Shown here: piece by piece, positions 1 through 7,661 of the stretch
Numbering within the stretch: position 1 is the first letter of the stretch
How the letters are laid out: every line of letters begins with the position of its first letter
Notes under the pieces: model-generated
What the model saw: only the letters and a program-made list of their open reading frames with translations
Told to the model about the DNA's origin: nothing
The model's database searches: none
Position numbers and translations under genes: made by a program
NCBI GenBank assembly: GCA_016710965.1
Contig: JADJTW010000032.1
Location: 203,101-267,100 of the forward strand
Direction: 5' to 3'
DNA: 64,000 nt
From: Flavobacteriales bacterium
GTDB taxonomy: Bacteria > Bacteroidota > Bacteroidia > Flavobacteriales_F > PHOS-HE28

Positions 1-936
1 GTGCTCTACCACTTCACGGTACTGCCTCCCTGGTACAAGACCTGGTGGTTCTATGGCGTCATGGTTGCGCTGATCGGTGGCAGCATCTGGAGCTATGTGA
101 AATTCCGGGAACGCCAGCTGCGCCTGCGCAATGTGGTACTAGAGCAGAAGGTGGAGGAACGCACCGCCGAGGTGGTGGCGCAGAGCAAGGAGATCGAAGG
201 TCAGAAGGGCCGGATCGAGGACTTGCTGCTGAACATCCTCCCCAAGGAGATCAGCGAGGAGCTCAAGGAAAAGGGCAAGGCCACCGCACGCCGCCACGAG
301 GAGGTAACGGTGATGTTCACCGATATGAAGGGCTTCACGCGCGTGGCGGAGAAGATGACACCGGAGGAACTGGTGAACGAACTGGACGATTGCTTCATCC
401 ACTTCGATGACATCATCGGTCGCTTCGGACTGGAGAAGATCAAGACCATCGGCGATAGCTACATGTGCGCCGGTGGTGTGCCCACCAGCGATCCGCACCA
501 CGCGCACAAATCAGTGCTGGCAGCGTTGGAGGTGCGCGAGCTCATGGCTCGGTGGAAGCGCGATCGCGAGGCGAAGGGCAAGGAGCCATGGGTGCTGCGC
601 ATAGGCGTGCATACCGGCCCCGTGGTGGCTGGTGTCGTGGGCAAACGCAAGTTCGCCTACGACATCTGGGGCGATACCGTGAACACCGCCAGCCGCATGG
701 AGAGCAGCGGCGAACCCGGTGAAGTGAACATCAGCGGCAGTACCTACCTCCTGGTGAAGGACTATTTCGAATGCGTTCACCGCGGGCAGGTGGAGGCGAA
801 GAACAAGGGCCGCATCGATATGTACTTCGTCATGCGCATCAAGGCGGAGTTCAGTGCCAATGTGGAAGGCACAGAGCCTAACGCGCGCATGAAGGCGCTA
901 TGCGGGATCGGTGAGCGCGCTGAGCAGCTCGCGTAG
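1..936 (+). CDS. Class III adenylate/guanylate cyclase, 5' truncated
   Basis: C-terminal part of a membrane-bound class III nucleotide cyclase that would make cAMP. The window opens inside the gene: the first residues (PPWYKTWWFYG) look like the end of a Y_Y_Y sensor domain just before a transmembrane helix (about residues 16-34), so the GTG at base 1 is not trusted as a start. A coiled-coil linker (38-75) leads into the catalytic domain (about 98-275). The metal aspartates are D108 (FTDMKGF) and D152 (TIGDSY), K148 and D221 favour adenine, and N228/R232 are the transition-state pair. It overlaps the convergent Nudix gene by 39 bp. A second, complete cyclase with a closely similar catalytic domain lies near 16 kb. 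Confidence 0.9.
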   Translation: MLYHFTVLPPWYKTWWFYGVMVALIGGSIWSYVKFRERQLRLRNVVLEQKVEERTAEVVAQSKEIEGQKGRIEDLLLNILPKEISEELKEKGKATARRHEEVTVMFTDMKGFTRVAEKMTPEELVNELDDCFIHFDDIIGRFGLEKIKTIGDSYMCAGGVPTSDPHHAHKSVLAALEVRELMARWKRDREAKGKEPWVLRIGVHTGPVVAGVVGKRKFAYDIWGDTVNTASRMESSGEPGEVNISGSTYLLVKDYFECVHRGQVEAKNKGRIDMYFVMRIKAEFSANVEGTEPNARMKALCGIGERAEQLA

Positions 937-1545
937 CTCGGCGATCATCATGGCGGTGGCGCCCCACACCACGTGGCCCATCACATCGAAGTACGGCACG
1001 CTCACTTCGCGCTTGACGATGGGCATGTACTGCTGGCGATGGGCCAGGATGTCATCGCGCAGCAACCAGGCCAATGGCGCCTCGATCAACTGCGCCACCT
1101 CACGAGGGTCGGGGTCCATGGGGCCGATCGCATCCGTCACGGCCAAATACGGGGTTACCATGGAACGGCTCGGCGGTATGTACAAAGGGGTGAGCGCGCC
1201 GATCACCTCAATGCCATCGATGGCGGCGCCGGTCTCCTCGCAGAATTCGCGCAGCGCTGTTGCCTGCAAGGATGCGTCGCCTTCTTCCATGCGGCCGCCG
1301 GGGAACGCCACCTGGCCGCTATGCACGCCATCATAGGTCGGGCGCACCATCAGCAGCGTGTGCGCCGCATCATCCTTTTGGTAGATGAGCACGAGCACTG
1401 CGCTTTCACGGGGAGGCGGATCCTTCAGTCGCGCCGCCTCGATGTCGCCGCGCTTGTACCCGGCCAGCCTCAAGAACCCATCGTGCCCCGGCAAAGGCGA
1501 CCGCATGGCCTGCCGCAGGTGCAGGGCTACCTCGTCAACGGTCAT
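898..1545 (-). CDS. Nudix hydrolase, CoA pyrophosphatase-like
   Basis: Nudix pyrophosphatase of about 215 residues. The Nudix box is intact (GGRMEEGDA then REFCEETG), and a preceding segment around VRPTYDGVHSGQVAFPGG is typical of the NudL/YeaB coenzyme A diphosphatase group, so hydrolysis of CoA or a related dinucleotide is the best guess. The start at 1545 is chosen because ATGA overlaps the stop of the upstream lipoprotein gene by four bases and AGAGG precedes it; a longer in-frame extension only shadows that gene. It is the last gene of a minus-strand run that includes the signal peptidases. Substrate specificity is inferred. Confidence 0.85.
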   Translation of the reverse strand: MTVDEVALHLRQAMRSPLPGHDGFLRLAGYKRGDIEAARLKDPPPRESAVLVLIYQKDDAAHTLLMVRPTYDGVHSGQVAFPGGRMEEGDASLQATALREFCEETGAAIDGIEVIGALTPLYIPPSRSMVTPYLAVTDAIGPMDPDPREVAQLIEAPLAWLLRDDILAHRQQYMPIVKREVSVPYFDVMGHVVWGATAMMIAELRELLSALTDPA

Positions 1546-2045
1546 GGCCTCTTCGTGTTCAGCTCGTCGAGCAGGCGCTTTGCTTCGGCCTTGTAGGTAT
1601 GACGCGGCGCTTGGGCGATGGACTGCGCTCCGGTGCGAGCACGCTCGATCTGGTCGCTGCACAGCCAGCAGAGCACGGTGTACCAGGCGCACTGGTCAGC
1701 GAAATTCTGTTCATGGCTGTTCTCGAGCCTATCAATGCGCAATTCGGCGTCGTAGGGCCTGCCGAGGGCCAGATAGCTGCACGCTAGATAGATGTTGGCC
1801 GATCTGGCCGCGCCACGCTGCTCCAGATAGGACTCGAGCCCGGTAGCCGCTGCTGCGAACTCACCTGCGGAATAGTGCGCCATCGCATCGAGATAGGCAC
1901 CGTTCCTCGCGTTGCGAGCCTGGCCGCTGATGAGGTCCTGGTAGGGAACAAAATGACGCTGGCAGGTACTGGCATCGCTGTTCGCGGATTCGCACGCGGT
2001 GAAGGATGCGAAGGCGAAGATCAGTGCGATGAGGAACCGGAACAT
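1542..2045 (-). CDS. TPR-like lipoprotein
   Basis: Unnamed protein of 167 residues with a lipoprotein signal peptide (hydrophobic stretch ending FTAC), so probably anchored in a membrane facing the periplasm. The rest is alpha-helical with TPR-like pairs, for example YSAGEFAAAATGLESYLEQ and ACSYLALGRPYDAELRID. It contains five cysteines beyond the lipobox, which is unusual for a TPR protein and suggests disulfides. It sits 11 bp after the second signal peptidase and overlaps the Nudix gene by ATGA, so the three are probably co-transcribed. No specific function can be assigned. Confidence 0.7.
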   Translation of the reverse strand: MFRFLIALIFAFASFTACESANSDASTCQRHFVPYQDLISGQARNARNGAYLDAMAHYSAGEFAAAATGLESYLEQRGAARSANIYLACSYLALGRPYDAELRIDRLENSHEQNFADQCAWYTVLCWLCSDQIERARTGAQSIAQAPRHTYKAEAKRLLDELNTKRP

Positions 2046-2056
2046 GACGTGCGAAG

Positions 2057-3019
2057 TTACCGGCCTCGATCGCCGCTTACGAGCACATGGCTTACGCGGC
2101 CCACCACATGGCTCGCTGGAAGGAAGCCCCAGTAGCGCGAATCAGCGCTGTAATGGCGGCTGTCACCGAGCACGAAGTAGTAGTCCTGCTCCACCGCATA
2201 CTCCTCCAAGGGCCGGTCATCTATGGTGAGCTCATTCCCCGCCGCGCCCAGTCGGTGCCCTTCATAAGTGCTGATCACGCGGTCGTATAGCGGCAGGTTG
2301 TCCACGGTGATGCGGAGCGTGTCACCGGTGCCAGGTACGGTTATCGGCCCATAGTCGTCGCCGTTCCATGGATATCGGGGGCTGAACGGGAAGATGTGGC
2401 TACGCGCTCCGCGGGCGAGCGTCATGGGCTCCACACTTTCCACTGCGCTGTCCTTTCGGGCAAGATCTGCGAGCTGCATGCTGAGCGGCAACTCGATGTT
2501 CGGCTCCACTCCATGCGACACCTCCAGCGGCAGGCCCAATCGATGGAGGAGAGCTTCGGCTGATGCAGCAGGCCTCAACCGCACGAGGTAGCTGTACGAT
2601 ATGCCTTCGGCCTCTCGCACGCGTTTTCCGTTCACATACACCACGCCCCGTCGGATCTCCAGTTCATCGCCTGGTACGGCCATCACGCGCTTCACCAACA
2701 AGGATCGTTGCGACATTCCGGCATGGTCCTCAACGGGATCACGGAATACAACGATATCCCCGTGATCGAGGCCCGTCCACTTCGGCCAGCGCGCAACCAG
2801 CAATAGGTCGCCGGGCCATAAAGTGGCCGTCATGCTCGTGCTCTGCACGTTGATGAAGCGGACCACGAAAAGATGCAGGACCAGGAGCACGCCCACGGCC
2901 AGCGCGAACGCCCGCAGCCAGTCATTCTGCCAATGCCTGCGGAGGAAGCTCACGTGTTCGGCATTCGGTCGTGCAATTTCCCATGCGCCATCCTGCGATG
3001 AATGAGGACCGACGACCAC
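2057..3019 (-). CDS. lepB: Signal peptidase I, shorter paralogue
   Basis: S26 family signal peptidase of 320 residues that removes signal peptides at the outer face of the inner membrane. One transmembrane helix (about 36-54) is followed by the catalytic serine S62 (STSMTATL) and the general base K110 (LLVKRVMAVPGDE); the terminal box reads LGDSRHYSADSRYWGF. The start is GTG at 3019, 12 bp after the stop of the longer lepB; no ATG lies before the catalytic serine. Tandem lepB copies are usual in this Bacteroidota neighbourhood. It lacks the extra N-terminal helices of its neighbour, so the two may differ in substrates or topology. Confidence 0.9.
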   Translation of the reverse strand: MVVGPHSSQDGAWEIARPNAEHVSFLRRHWQNDWLRAFALAVGVLLVLHLFVVRFINVQSTSMTATLWPGDLLLVARWPKWTGLDHGDIVVFRDPVEDHAGMSQRSLLVKRVMAVPGDELEIRRGVVYVNGKRVREAEGISYSYLVRLRPAASAEALLHRLGLPLEVSHGVEPNIELPLSMQLADLARKDSAVESVEPMTLARGARSHIFPFSPRYPWNGDDYGPITVPGTGDTLRITVDNLPLYDRVISTYEGHRLGAAGNELTIDDRPLEEYAVEQDYYFVLGDSRHYSADSRYWGFLPASHVVGRVSHVLVSGDRGR

Positions 3020-3031
3020 CTGCGCGGGGGA

Positions 3032-4594
3032 CTACTTCACCATGGTGAAGAGCCTCTTCCACCGGATCCCGGTGTCGGGGTCCTTGGTGAACCACACGAG
3101 CACGGCCTTGCCTACGATATGATCGTGCGGCACGAAGCCCCAGAAGCGACTGTCCTGTGAGCGATGGCGGTTATCGCCCATCATCCAGTAGTAGTCCTGC
3201 CCGAATGTGTAGCTGGTGGCCGGCGCGCCATCGATGAGGATGCGATCGCCTTCCACTTGGAGTTGATGTCCTTCATAAACGCTGATGGCGCGGCGGTAGA
3301 GCGGCAGGTTCTCAACGGTGAGTTGCACGGTGGAGCCTTCCTTCGGGATCCAAATGGGACCGAAGTTGTCCTCGCTCCAATCGTAGCTGCTGTTATTGGG
3401 GAAGATGGGGGTGGCGTTGCGCGGGTCGGCGTAGTAGCCTTTGGGATGCACCTGCCGTTCCATGCGGATCACGCCATCGAACTTCATCAGTTGCGCAGCG
3501 ACCCCTGGTGATGTGGGGATCCATGCCATCAATCGGCCATCTGCCGTTCGGCCTTGCGTGATGTCGCTTGCCGAGATATCGAAGCGGTCCTTCAAACGGT
3601 CCTCGTTGAAGAGCTGCTTCAGCTCGAACTGGTACACGTACTGGCCGGTGCTCGCCACGGGCGATACCCTGCCATTCACCAGCACGTGCCCCCACCGCAC
3701 TTCCAGCGTATCACCCGCCACGGCCACACAACGCTTGATGTAGTTCTCGCGCTTGTCTATGGGACGCACCAGGAGGCCACCACCGGGCTTCATCATTTCA
3801 CGTCCATCGGGCGAACGATCGGGGAAGGTCCGCTTGGGATCGGCCAATGCCGCACGACCGTATTGCCGGGCGAGTTGGTAGTAGCTCTGGTTCTGGAAAT
3901 TGGCCACCACCGTATCCCCCTCGGGGAAGTTGAACACCACGGCATCGCCGCGCTGCGGGTTTCCGAAGCCCGGCATTCGGCGGTAAGGTTGTGAGAACCA
4001 CTCCACGAAGCTGGGTGTGCTCACCGTGAACGGCATGGTGTGGTGCGTGAAGGGAAAGGTGATGGGCGTGAGCGGAAGGCGCGGGCCATAGCTGAGCTTG
4101 CTCACGAAGAGATAATCGCCCACCAGCAGGCTCTTTTCCATGGAAGGCGTGGGGATGGTGAAGGCCTCGAAGGTGTAGGTACGGAAGACGGTGGCCACGA
4201 TCACCGCGAAGAGTATGGCATCGCCCCATTGGCCCAGCAGGCCGCGCTTGCGCTTCTCCACGGGTATCGGTCCCACATAATTGTTCGGCGCGAAGACCGT
4301 CTGCGGCACTTTCCACCAGGGCAGGAAGGTCATGAGCACATGCTCCTTGAAGCTGCGTTCGCCGAGCGTGATGGAGATGTTCACGTTCATGATGATGAAC
4401 ATGAGCAGGTTCACCCCGGGGACGATGAAGAGCACGATCCACCACCAGGGCTTGCCGCTGATGCGCAGCCATACGAGGATGTTGTAGCCCGGCACGAAGC
4501 CCGCCCATGCTGGTTGGCCAGCTTTCTGGAAAAGCTTCCACAGGCTCGCGAAGAGCACCACGAAGTAGGCGATGAGGAAGAGATACGGGATCAT
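3032..4594 (-). CDS. lepB: Signal peptidase I, long Bacteroidota form
   Basis: Signal peptidase I of 520 residues. The N-terminus has several hydrophobic segments (about 2-20, 30-45, 50-72, 125-140) before the catalytic domain. Catalytic serine is S151 (TIPTPSMEKSL) and lysine is K287 (YIKRCVAVAGD); the box MGDNRHRSQDSRFWGF is intact. An insert of about 100 residues separates the two catalytic blocks, as is common in Bacteroidota LepB. It follows dapB by 127 bp and precedes the shorter lepB by 12 bp, matching the conserved DUF5683-dapB-lepB arrangement. Confidence 0.95.
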   Translation of the reverse strand: MIPYLFLIAYFVVLFASLWKLFQKAGQPAWAGFVPGYNILVWLRISGKPWWWIVLFIVPGVNLLMFIIMNVNISITLGERSFKEHVLMTFLPWWKVPQTVFAPNNYVGPIPVEKRKRGLLGQWGDAILFAVIVATVFRTYTFEAFTIPTPSMEKSLLVGDYLFVSKLSYGPRLPLTPITFPFTHHTMPFTVSTPSFVEWFSQPYRRMPGFGNPQRGDAVVFNFPEGDTVVANFQNQSYYQLARQYGRAALADPKRTFPDRSPDGREMMKPGGGLLVRPIDKRENYIKRCVAVAGDTLEVRWGHVLVNGRVSPVASTGQYVYQFELKQLFNEDRLKDRFDISASDITQGRTADGRLMAWIPTSPGVAAQLMKFDGVIRMERQVHPKGYYADPRNATPIFPNNSSYDWSEDNFGPIWIPKEGSTVQLTVENLPLYRRAISVYEGHQLQVEGDRILIDGAPATSYTFGQDYYWMMGDNRHRSQDSRFWGFVPHDHIVGKAVLVWFTKDPDTGIRWKRLFTMVK

Positions 4595-4721
4595 GGGTTC
4601 GGTGGGCGGCGCTCGAGCGGCGCCCGGCGAAGGTGCGAACTACAGCCGATGTGGACGGGATGCCATTGTGAAAGCCTGTGAAGGGCTGGACCGGCGGTGC
4701 GCTGGGGAGTACAAGTGGTAT

Positions 4722-5462
4722 TCACAACGCTCCATCGAGCACATCTTCCATGCTGAAGAAGCCCTGGCGCCCACGCAGCCATTCGGCCGCAATGACAGCC
4801 CCTTGAGCGAAACCGCCCCGGTCGAAGGCCTCGTGGGTGATGATGATGCGGTCGTTGGGACCCGCCCAACTGACAGAGTGCTTGCCAGTGACCTCGCCGA
4901 TGCGCTCGCTTTGGATGAATACCGGAGCAGGGGCGGCGGCATGCATCTCATCCGAGTGCGTCCGCTCGTTCTCGCCGAGCTTCCACCCCGAGTACCTCTG
5001 GGTCTTCAGGTCGATGTCCCTGGCAAGCGTGATGGCGGTTCCGCTCGGCGCATCCAGCTTATGGATGTGATGGATCTCATCGATGTGCGCATCGTATTCA
5101 GGTCGCTGGTCCATGAGCCCTGCGAGCATGCGGTTCATTCGGAAGAAGAGATTGACTCCGATGCTGAAGTTGCTGGCCCAGAGAAGCGCACCATTGTGCT
5201 CTTCCACCAGCGTGCGCACCTCGTGCATGCGCTCATACCAGCCGGTGGTGCCCACGATTACCGGTACGCCATGCTCCAGGCAGAGACGGATGTTGGCCAA
5301 GGCGTGCTCGGGCTTGCTGAACTCTATGGCCATATCAGCGCTGACTGGAGGAGCGCCAGCATTGTCCGCAGTCACTTTCATCACCACCGAATGCCCGCGC
5401 GCAACCGCCGCCGATTCGATGGCCTTGCCCATTCGTCCATAGCCGTAGAGTGCGATACGCAT
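4722..5462 (-). CDS. dapB: 4-hydroxy-tetrahydrodipicolinate reductase
   Basis: DapB, the NAD(P)H-dependent reductase of lysine and diaminopimelate synthesis, acting in the cytoplasm. About 246 residues, the normal length. The N-terminus has the Rossmann motif GYGRMGKAIE, and the active-site segment EIHHIHKLDAPSGTA carries the paired histidines, the lysine and the DAPSGT substrate loop. The start at 5462 (MRIALYGYGRMG) is preferred over an ATG 11 codons upstream because the Rossmann strand should begin almost at residue 1. It lies 43 bp after DUF5683. Confidence 0.95.
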   Translation of the reverse strand: MRIALYGYGRMGKAIESAAVARGHSVVMKVTADNAGAPPVSADMAIEFSKPEHALANIRLCLEHGVPVIVGTTGWYERMHEVRTLVEEHNGALLWASNFSIGVNLFFRMNRMLAGLMDQRPEYDAHIDEIHHIHKLDAPSGTAITLARDIDLKTQRYSGWKLGENERTHSDEMHAAAPAPVFIQSERIGEVTGKHSVSWAGPNDRIIITHEAFDRGGFAQGAVIAAEWLRGRQGFFSMEDVLDGAL

Positions 5463-5505
5463 GCGACCAAAGTAGATCCATAGAGCGCACCGCAATGCCC
5501 CTGGA

Positions 5506-6075
5506 TCACCGGAAGGCCAGGGAGAAGGAGAGGCCTGCAGTGCCTTGGGCCGCCAGCGGCAACGATGGCCCCACGTTCAGCCCCAGGTCCCTGCCCACGT
5601 CGAACCGAACGAAGTGGGCATCCACGCTCGCATCAACGATGTTGAGGATGTACACGGCACCGATGGCGATGTAGCTGAGGTCGCGCCATTTCCGGTAGGT
5701 ATCTGCCACATTCAGGACGCTCTGGGCACTGAATCGGCCTTCGAACTCATCCACGGTGCCGGGGTCGTTGTCCGTAAGGGCGAGGTAGGCGTCCTTGTAC
5801 CGTTGATACTGGCTGTTATTCTCACGAATGAAGGCATAGCTCACACCCAATCCGCCGATGACGATGGGCACCTTCCAGTACTTGCGGTTGTACACCTGCC
5901 CTGCACCTGGCAGAACTGCGCTCAGGATGGATGCCTTGCGCGGTGAATGGCCGTAGCGCCAATCCAGGGTGTCGGTGATGATGGCGGGTCGGTCGATGCT
6001 GTCGCGCTGCGCATAGGCAGCGGAGCCGATGATGGTGCAGGCAAGGAGGAGGATGATGCGGAACAGCGGGCGCAT
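5506..6075 (-). CDS. DUF5683 family membrane protein
   Basis: Conserved Bacteroidota protein of 189 residues with a cleavable signal peptide (about 1-22, ending AYAQ) and a signature LSAVLPGAGQVYNRKYWK, followed by two hydrophobic segments (about 68-84 and 133-150). The family is regularly found directly before dapB and lepB, often after parA/parB. Here parA/parB are not present upstream. The biochemical role is unknown; the position beside cell-wall precursor synthesis and signal peptidases suggests envelope biogenesis, which is inference only. Confidence 0.85.
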   Translation of the reverse strand: MRPLFRIILLLACTIIGSAAYAQRDSIDRPAIITDTLDWRYGHSPRKASILSAVLPGAGQVYNRKYWKVPIVIGGLGVSYAFIRENNSQYQRYKDAYLALTDNDPGTVDEFEGRFSAQSVLNVADTYRKWRDLSYIAIGAVYILNIVDASVDAHFVRFDVGRDLGLNVGPSLPLAAQGTAGLSFSLAFR

Positions 6076-6146
6076 AGTGCAAATGTCGGGCGAAGCATCC
6101 GCAGCACCCGGCTGGCAGCGATGGCCGACACCAGCCTTCTGTACTG

Positions 6147-6491
6147 CTAATCCTGGGAGGGTACCTCGGCGACGGCGGCAGGCGCTTCAGCCTTCTTGCG
6201 AGCCGGCATGCGGTCGGCAGCGCGATTGAAGCTCCATTCGTACTTGCCGCCACTGCGCGGAAAGGCCTTGCACTGGGGAATGAGATTGAGCATGTTGGCT
6301 TTCACCAGCTTCACGAGGAAGGCACGGAAGTGCTTGCCTTTCTCATGGTCGCGTTCTACAAGGCCCTTGTCCGCCAAGACACCGTACAGGTCCTCGCTTC
6401 GGACGTTCACGGCGTGGCCGTCCTGCAATTGCTCTTCAATGGCTTTGCTGATGCGCAGGGCTTGCTGGATCTCGGCGGGGGTGAGTGGCAT
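6147..6491 (-). CDS. Small helical hypothetical protein
   Basis: Protein of 114 residues, not recognised. The first 75 residues look like a compact helical, possibly winged-helix fold (AEIQQALRISKAIEEQL, then LYGVLADKGLVER, then FLVKLVKANML). The basic Ala/Lys-rich tail (about 92-114) is probably disordered. It could be a nucleic-acid-binding protein; no catalytic motif is visible. It lies 71 bp upstream of DUF5683 on the same strand. Confidence 0.55.
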   Translation of the reverse strand: MPLTPAEIQQALRISKAIEEQLQDGHAVNVRSEDLYGVLADKGLVERDHEKGKHFRAFLVKLVKANMLNLIPQCKAFPRSGGKYEWSFNRAADRMPARKKAEAPAAVAEVPSQD

Positions 6492-6578
6492 GGGAGGACA
6501 AAGGTGGTGCAGAACACGCTTGAATGGTGCGGGACGCGAAAGATCCGCGCCAGGTCATGGGCGAGACTGTCCTGTGGG

Positions 6579-6998
6579 TCAGCTTCCGGTGCGGCTGTGC
6601 CCGCTCAATTGGGCCTCAAGCCATGCGCGCGCTCCGTCCTCCTTGTCCGTCACATGGATCCGGTGCATCTGGGGGAAGTACGAGAAATAGAGCTTCACCA
6701 GCATCTGGATCATATTGGCGCGGGCCACTACTGCCGTGGCGATCAATTGGCCTTGGGCCCGGTCCTCTGCCAAGTGGTCTTTGTCCATCGTGGGTAGTTG
6801 GTAGTCCACATCCTCCGGAATGATCGTGAGCATACCGTACGGATTCGTGCCCATGAGGCTGCGCCTTGCCTCTTGCACCTCGGCCATATGCTCAAGGGTA
6901 AGGGTGCAGCCGGGATCGTAGCGGATCTCCACCAGGTCGGGCCGCACGCGCACGAGGTGGGCGATGGTGGTGCTCGTTTCGGCGGGTTCGATCGTCAT
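6579..6998 (-). CDS. STAS/SpoIIAA-like protein (DUF7793-type)
   Basis: Soluble protein of 139 residues with the alternating strand and helix pattern of the SpoIIAA-like or DUF7793 group seen in Bacteroidota (VEIRYDPGCTLTLEHMAEV, then a central IIPEDVDYQLPTMD, then LVKLYFSYFPQMHRIHVTDK). No enzyme motif is visible. It stands alone between two other minus-strand genes with gaps of 87 and 55 bp. The family assignment rests on pattern recognition and is tentative. Confidence 0.6.
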   Translation of the reverse strand: MTIEPAETSTTIAHLVRVRPDLVEIRYDPGCTLTLEHMAEVQEARRSLMGTNPYGMLTIIPEDVDYQLPTMDKDHLAEDRAQGQLIATAVVARANMIQMLVKLYFSYFPQMHRIHVTDKEDGARAWLEAQLSGHSRTGS

Positions 6999-7053
6999 GG
7001 GGTGGCTGGTCTCGCAAAGATGGCATAGCCCATGGCCTGAATTACGCGCCAGG

Positions 7054-7557
7054 CTAGACGATCGCGCGCACTTCCAATTCCTGCTGCGCCGGTCCCAGTA
7101 TCACGTTCACGTGTTCGCCCACGCGCTTGCCCATGAGCGCGCGCACGATCGGGGCAGTGAACGCGATGCGCTGTTCGGCCACCGAAGCTTCATCAACGCC
7201 CACGATCGCGAAGATGCGCTCTGTGCCTTGCTGCGGGCCGCTGCTGTATGCGACTGTGACCCGCACGCCGAAGCGGACATCCAGTGGTGGTTCGGTGCCA
7301 GGCTCCACCGGCCGGGCGGTAACGATACGCTCATTCAACAGCGCGAGCCTGCCATCGATCTCCGCCTTGGCACGACGACGGTCATCTTCGCTGCCTTGGG
7401 CATCGGCGCGCTCTTTTTCCAGTTGCGTGCGCTCCGCCAGCAGCAGGCGCATGCCGCGTGGCGTCACATAATTGGTTACCCCATCGGGCAGGGCTGCGCG
7501 CGGCGGTATGAAGGGCGCCTCCTCCTGATCATCCTCTTTCACGAATCCGCGGCTCAT
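7054..7557 (-). CDS. GreA/GreB-like transcription elongation factor
   Basis: About 167 residues with the Gre layout: an N-terminal coiled coil (about 35-80, TPRGMRLLLAERTQLEKER then RRRAKAEIDGRLALLNERI) and a C-terminal FKBP-like domain. The latter carries VRVTVAYSSG, then FAIVGVDEAS, then SPLGRALLGK-like TAPIVRALMGKRVGEHV. Gre factors bind the RNA polymerase secondary channel and rescue backtracked complexes. The start at 7557 (MSRGFVKED) is preferred to an upstream in-frame ATG whose extra residues resemble no Gre protein. Transcribed divergently from the LRR gene. Confidence 0.85.
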   Translation of the reverse strand: MSRGFVKEDDQEEAPFIPPRAALPDGVTNYVTPRGMRLLLAERTQLEKERADAQGSEDDRRRAKAEIDGRLALLNERIVTARPVEPGTEPPLDVRFGVRVTVAYSSGPQQGTERIFAIVGVDEASVAEQRIAFTAPIVRALMGKRVGEHVNVILGPAQQELEVRAIV

Positions 7558-7661
7558 GGGGCGAAGTTCCGGTAGCGGAGCGTTGCCTCGCCTCGGATCA
7601 GGCCTCTGACAACCGTTCCGGGGAAATAAGCGTCTCCTTTGCACCCACCAGCCCCCGCACC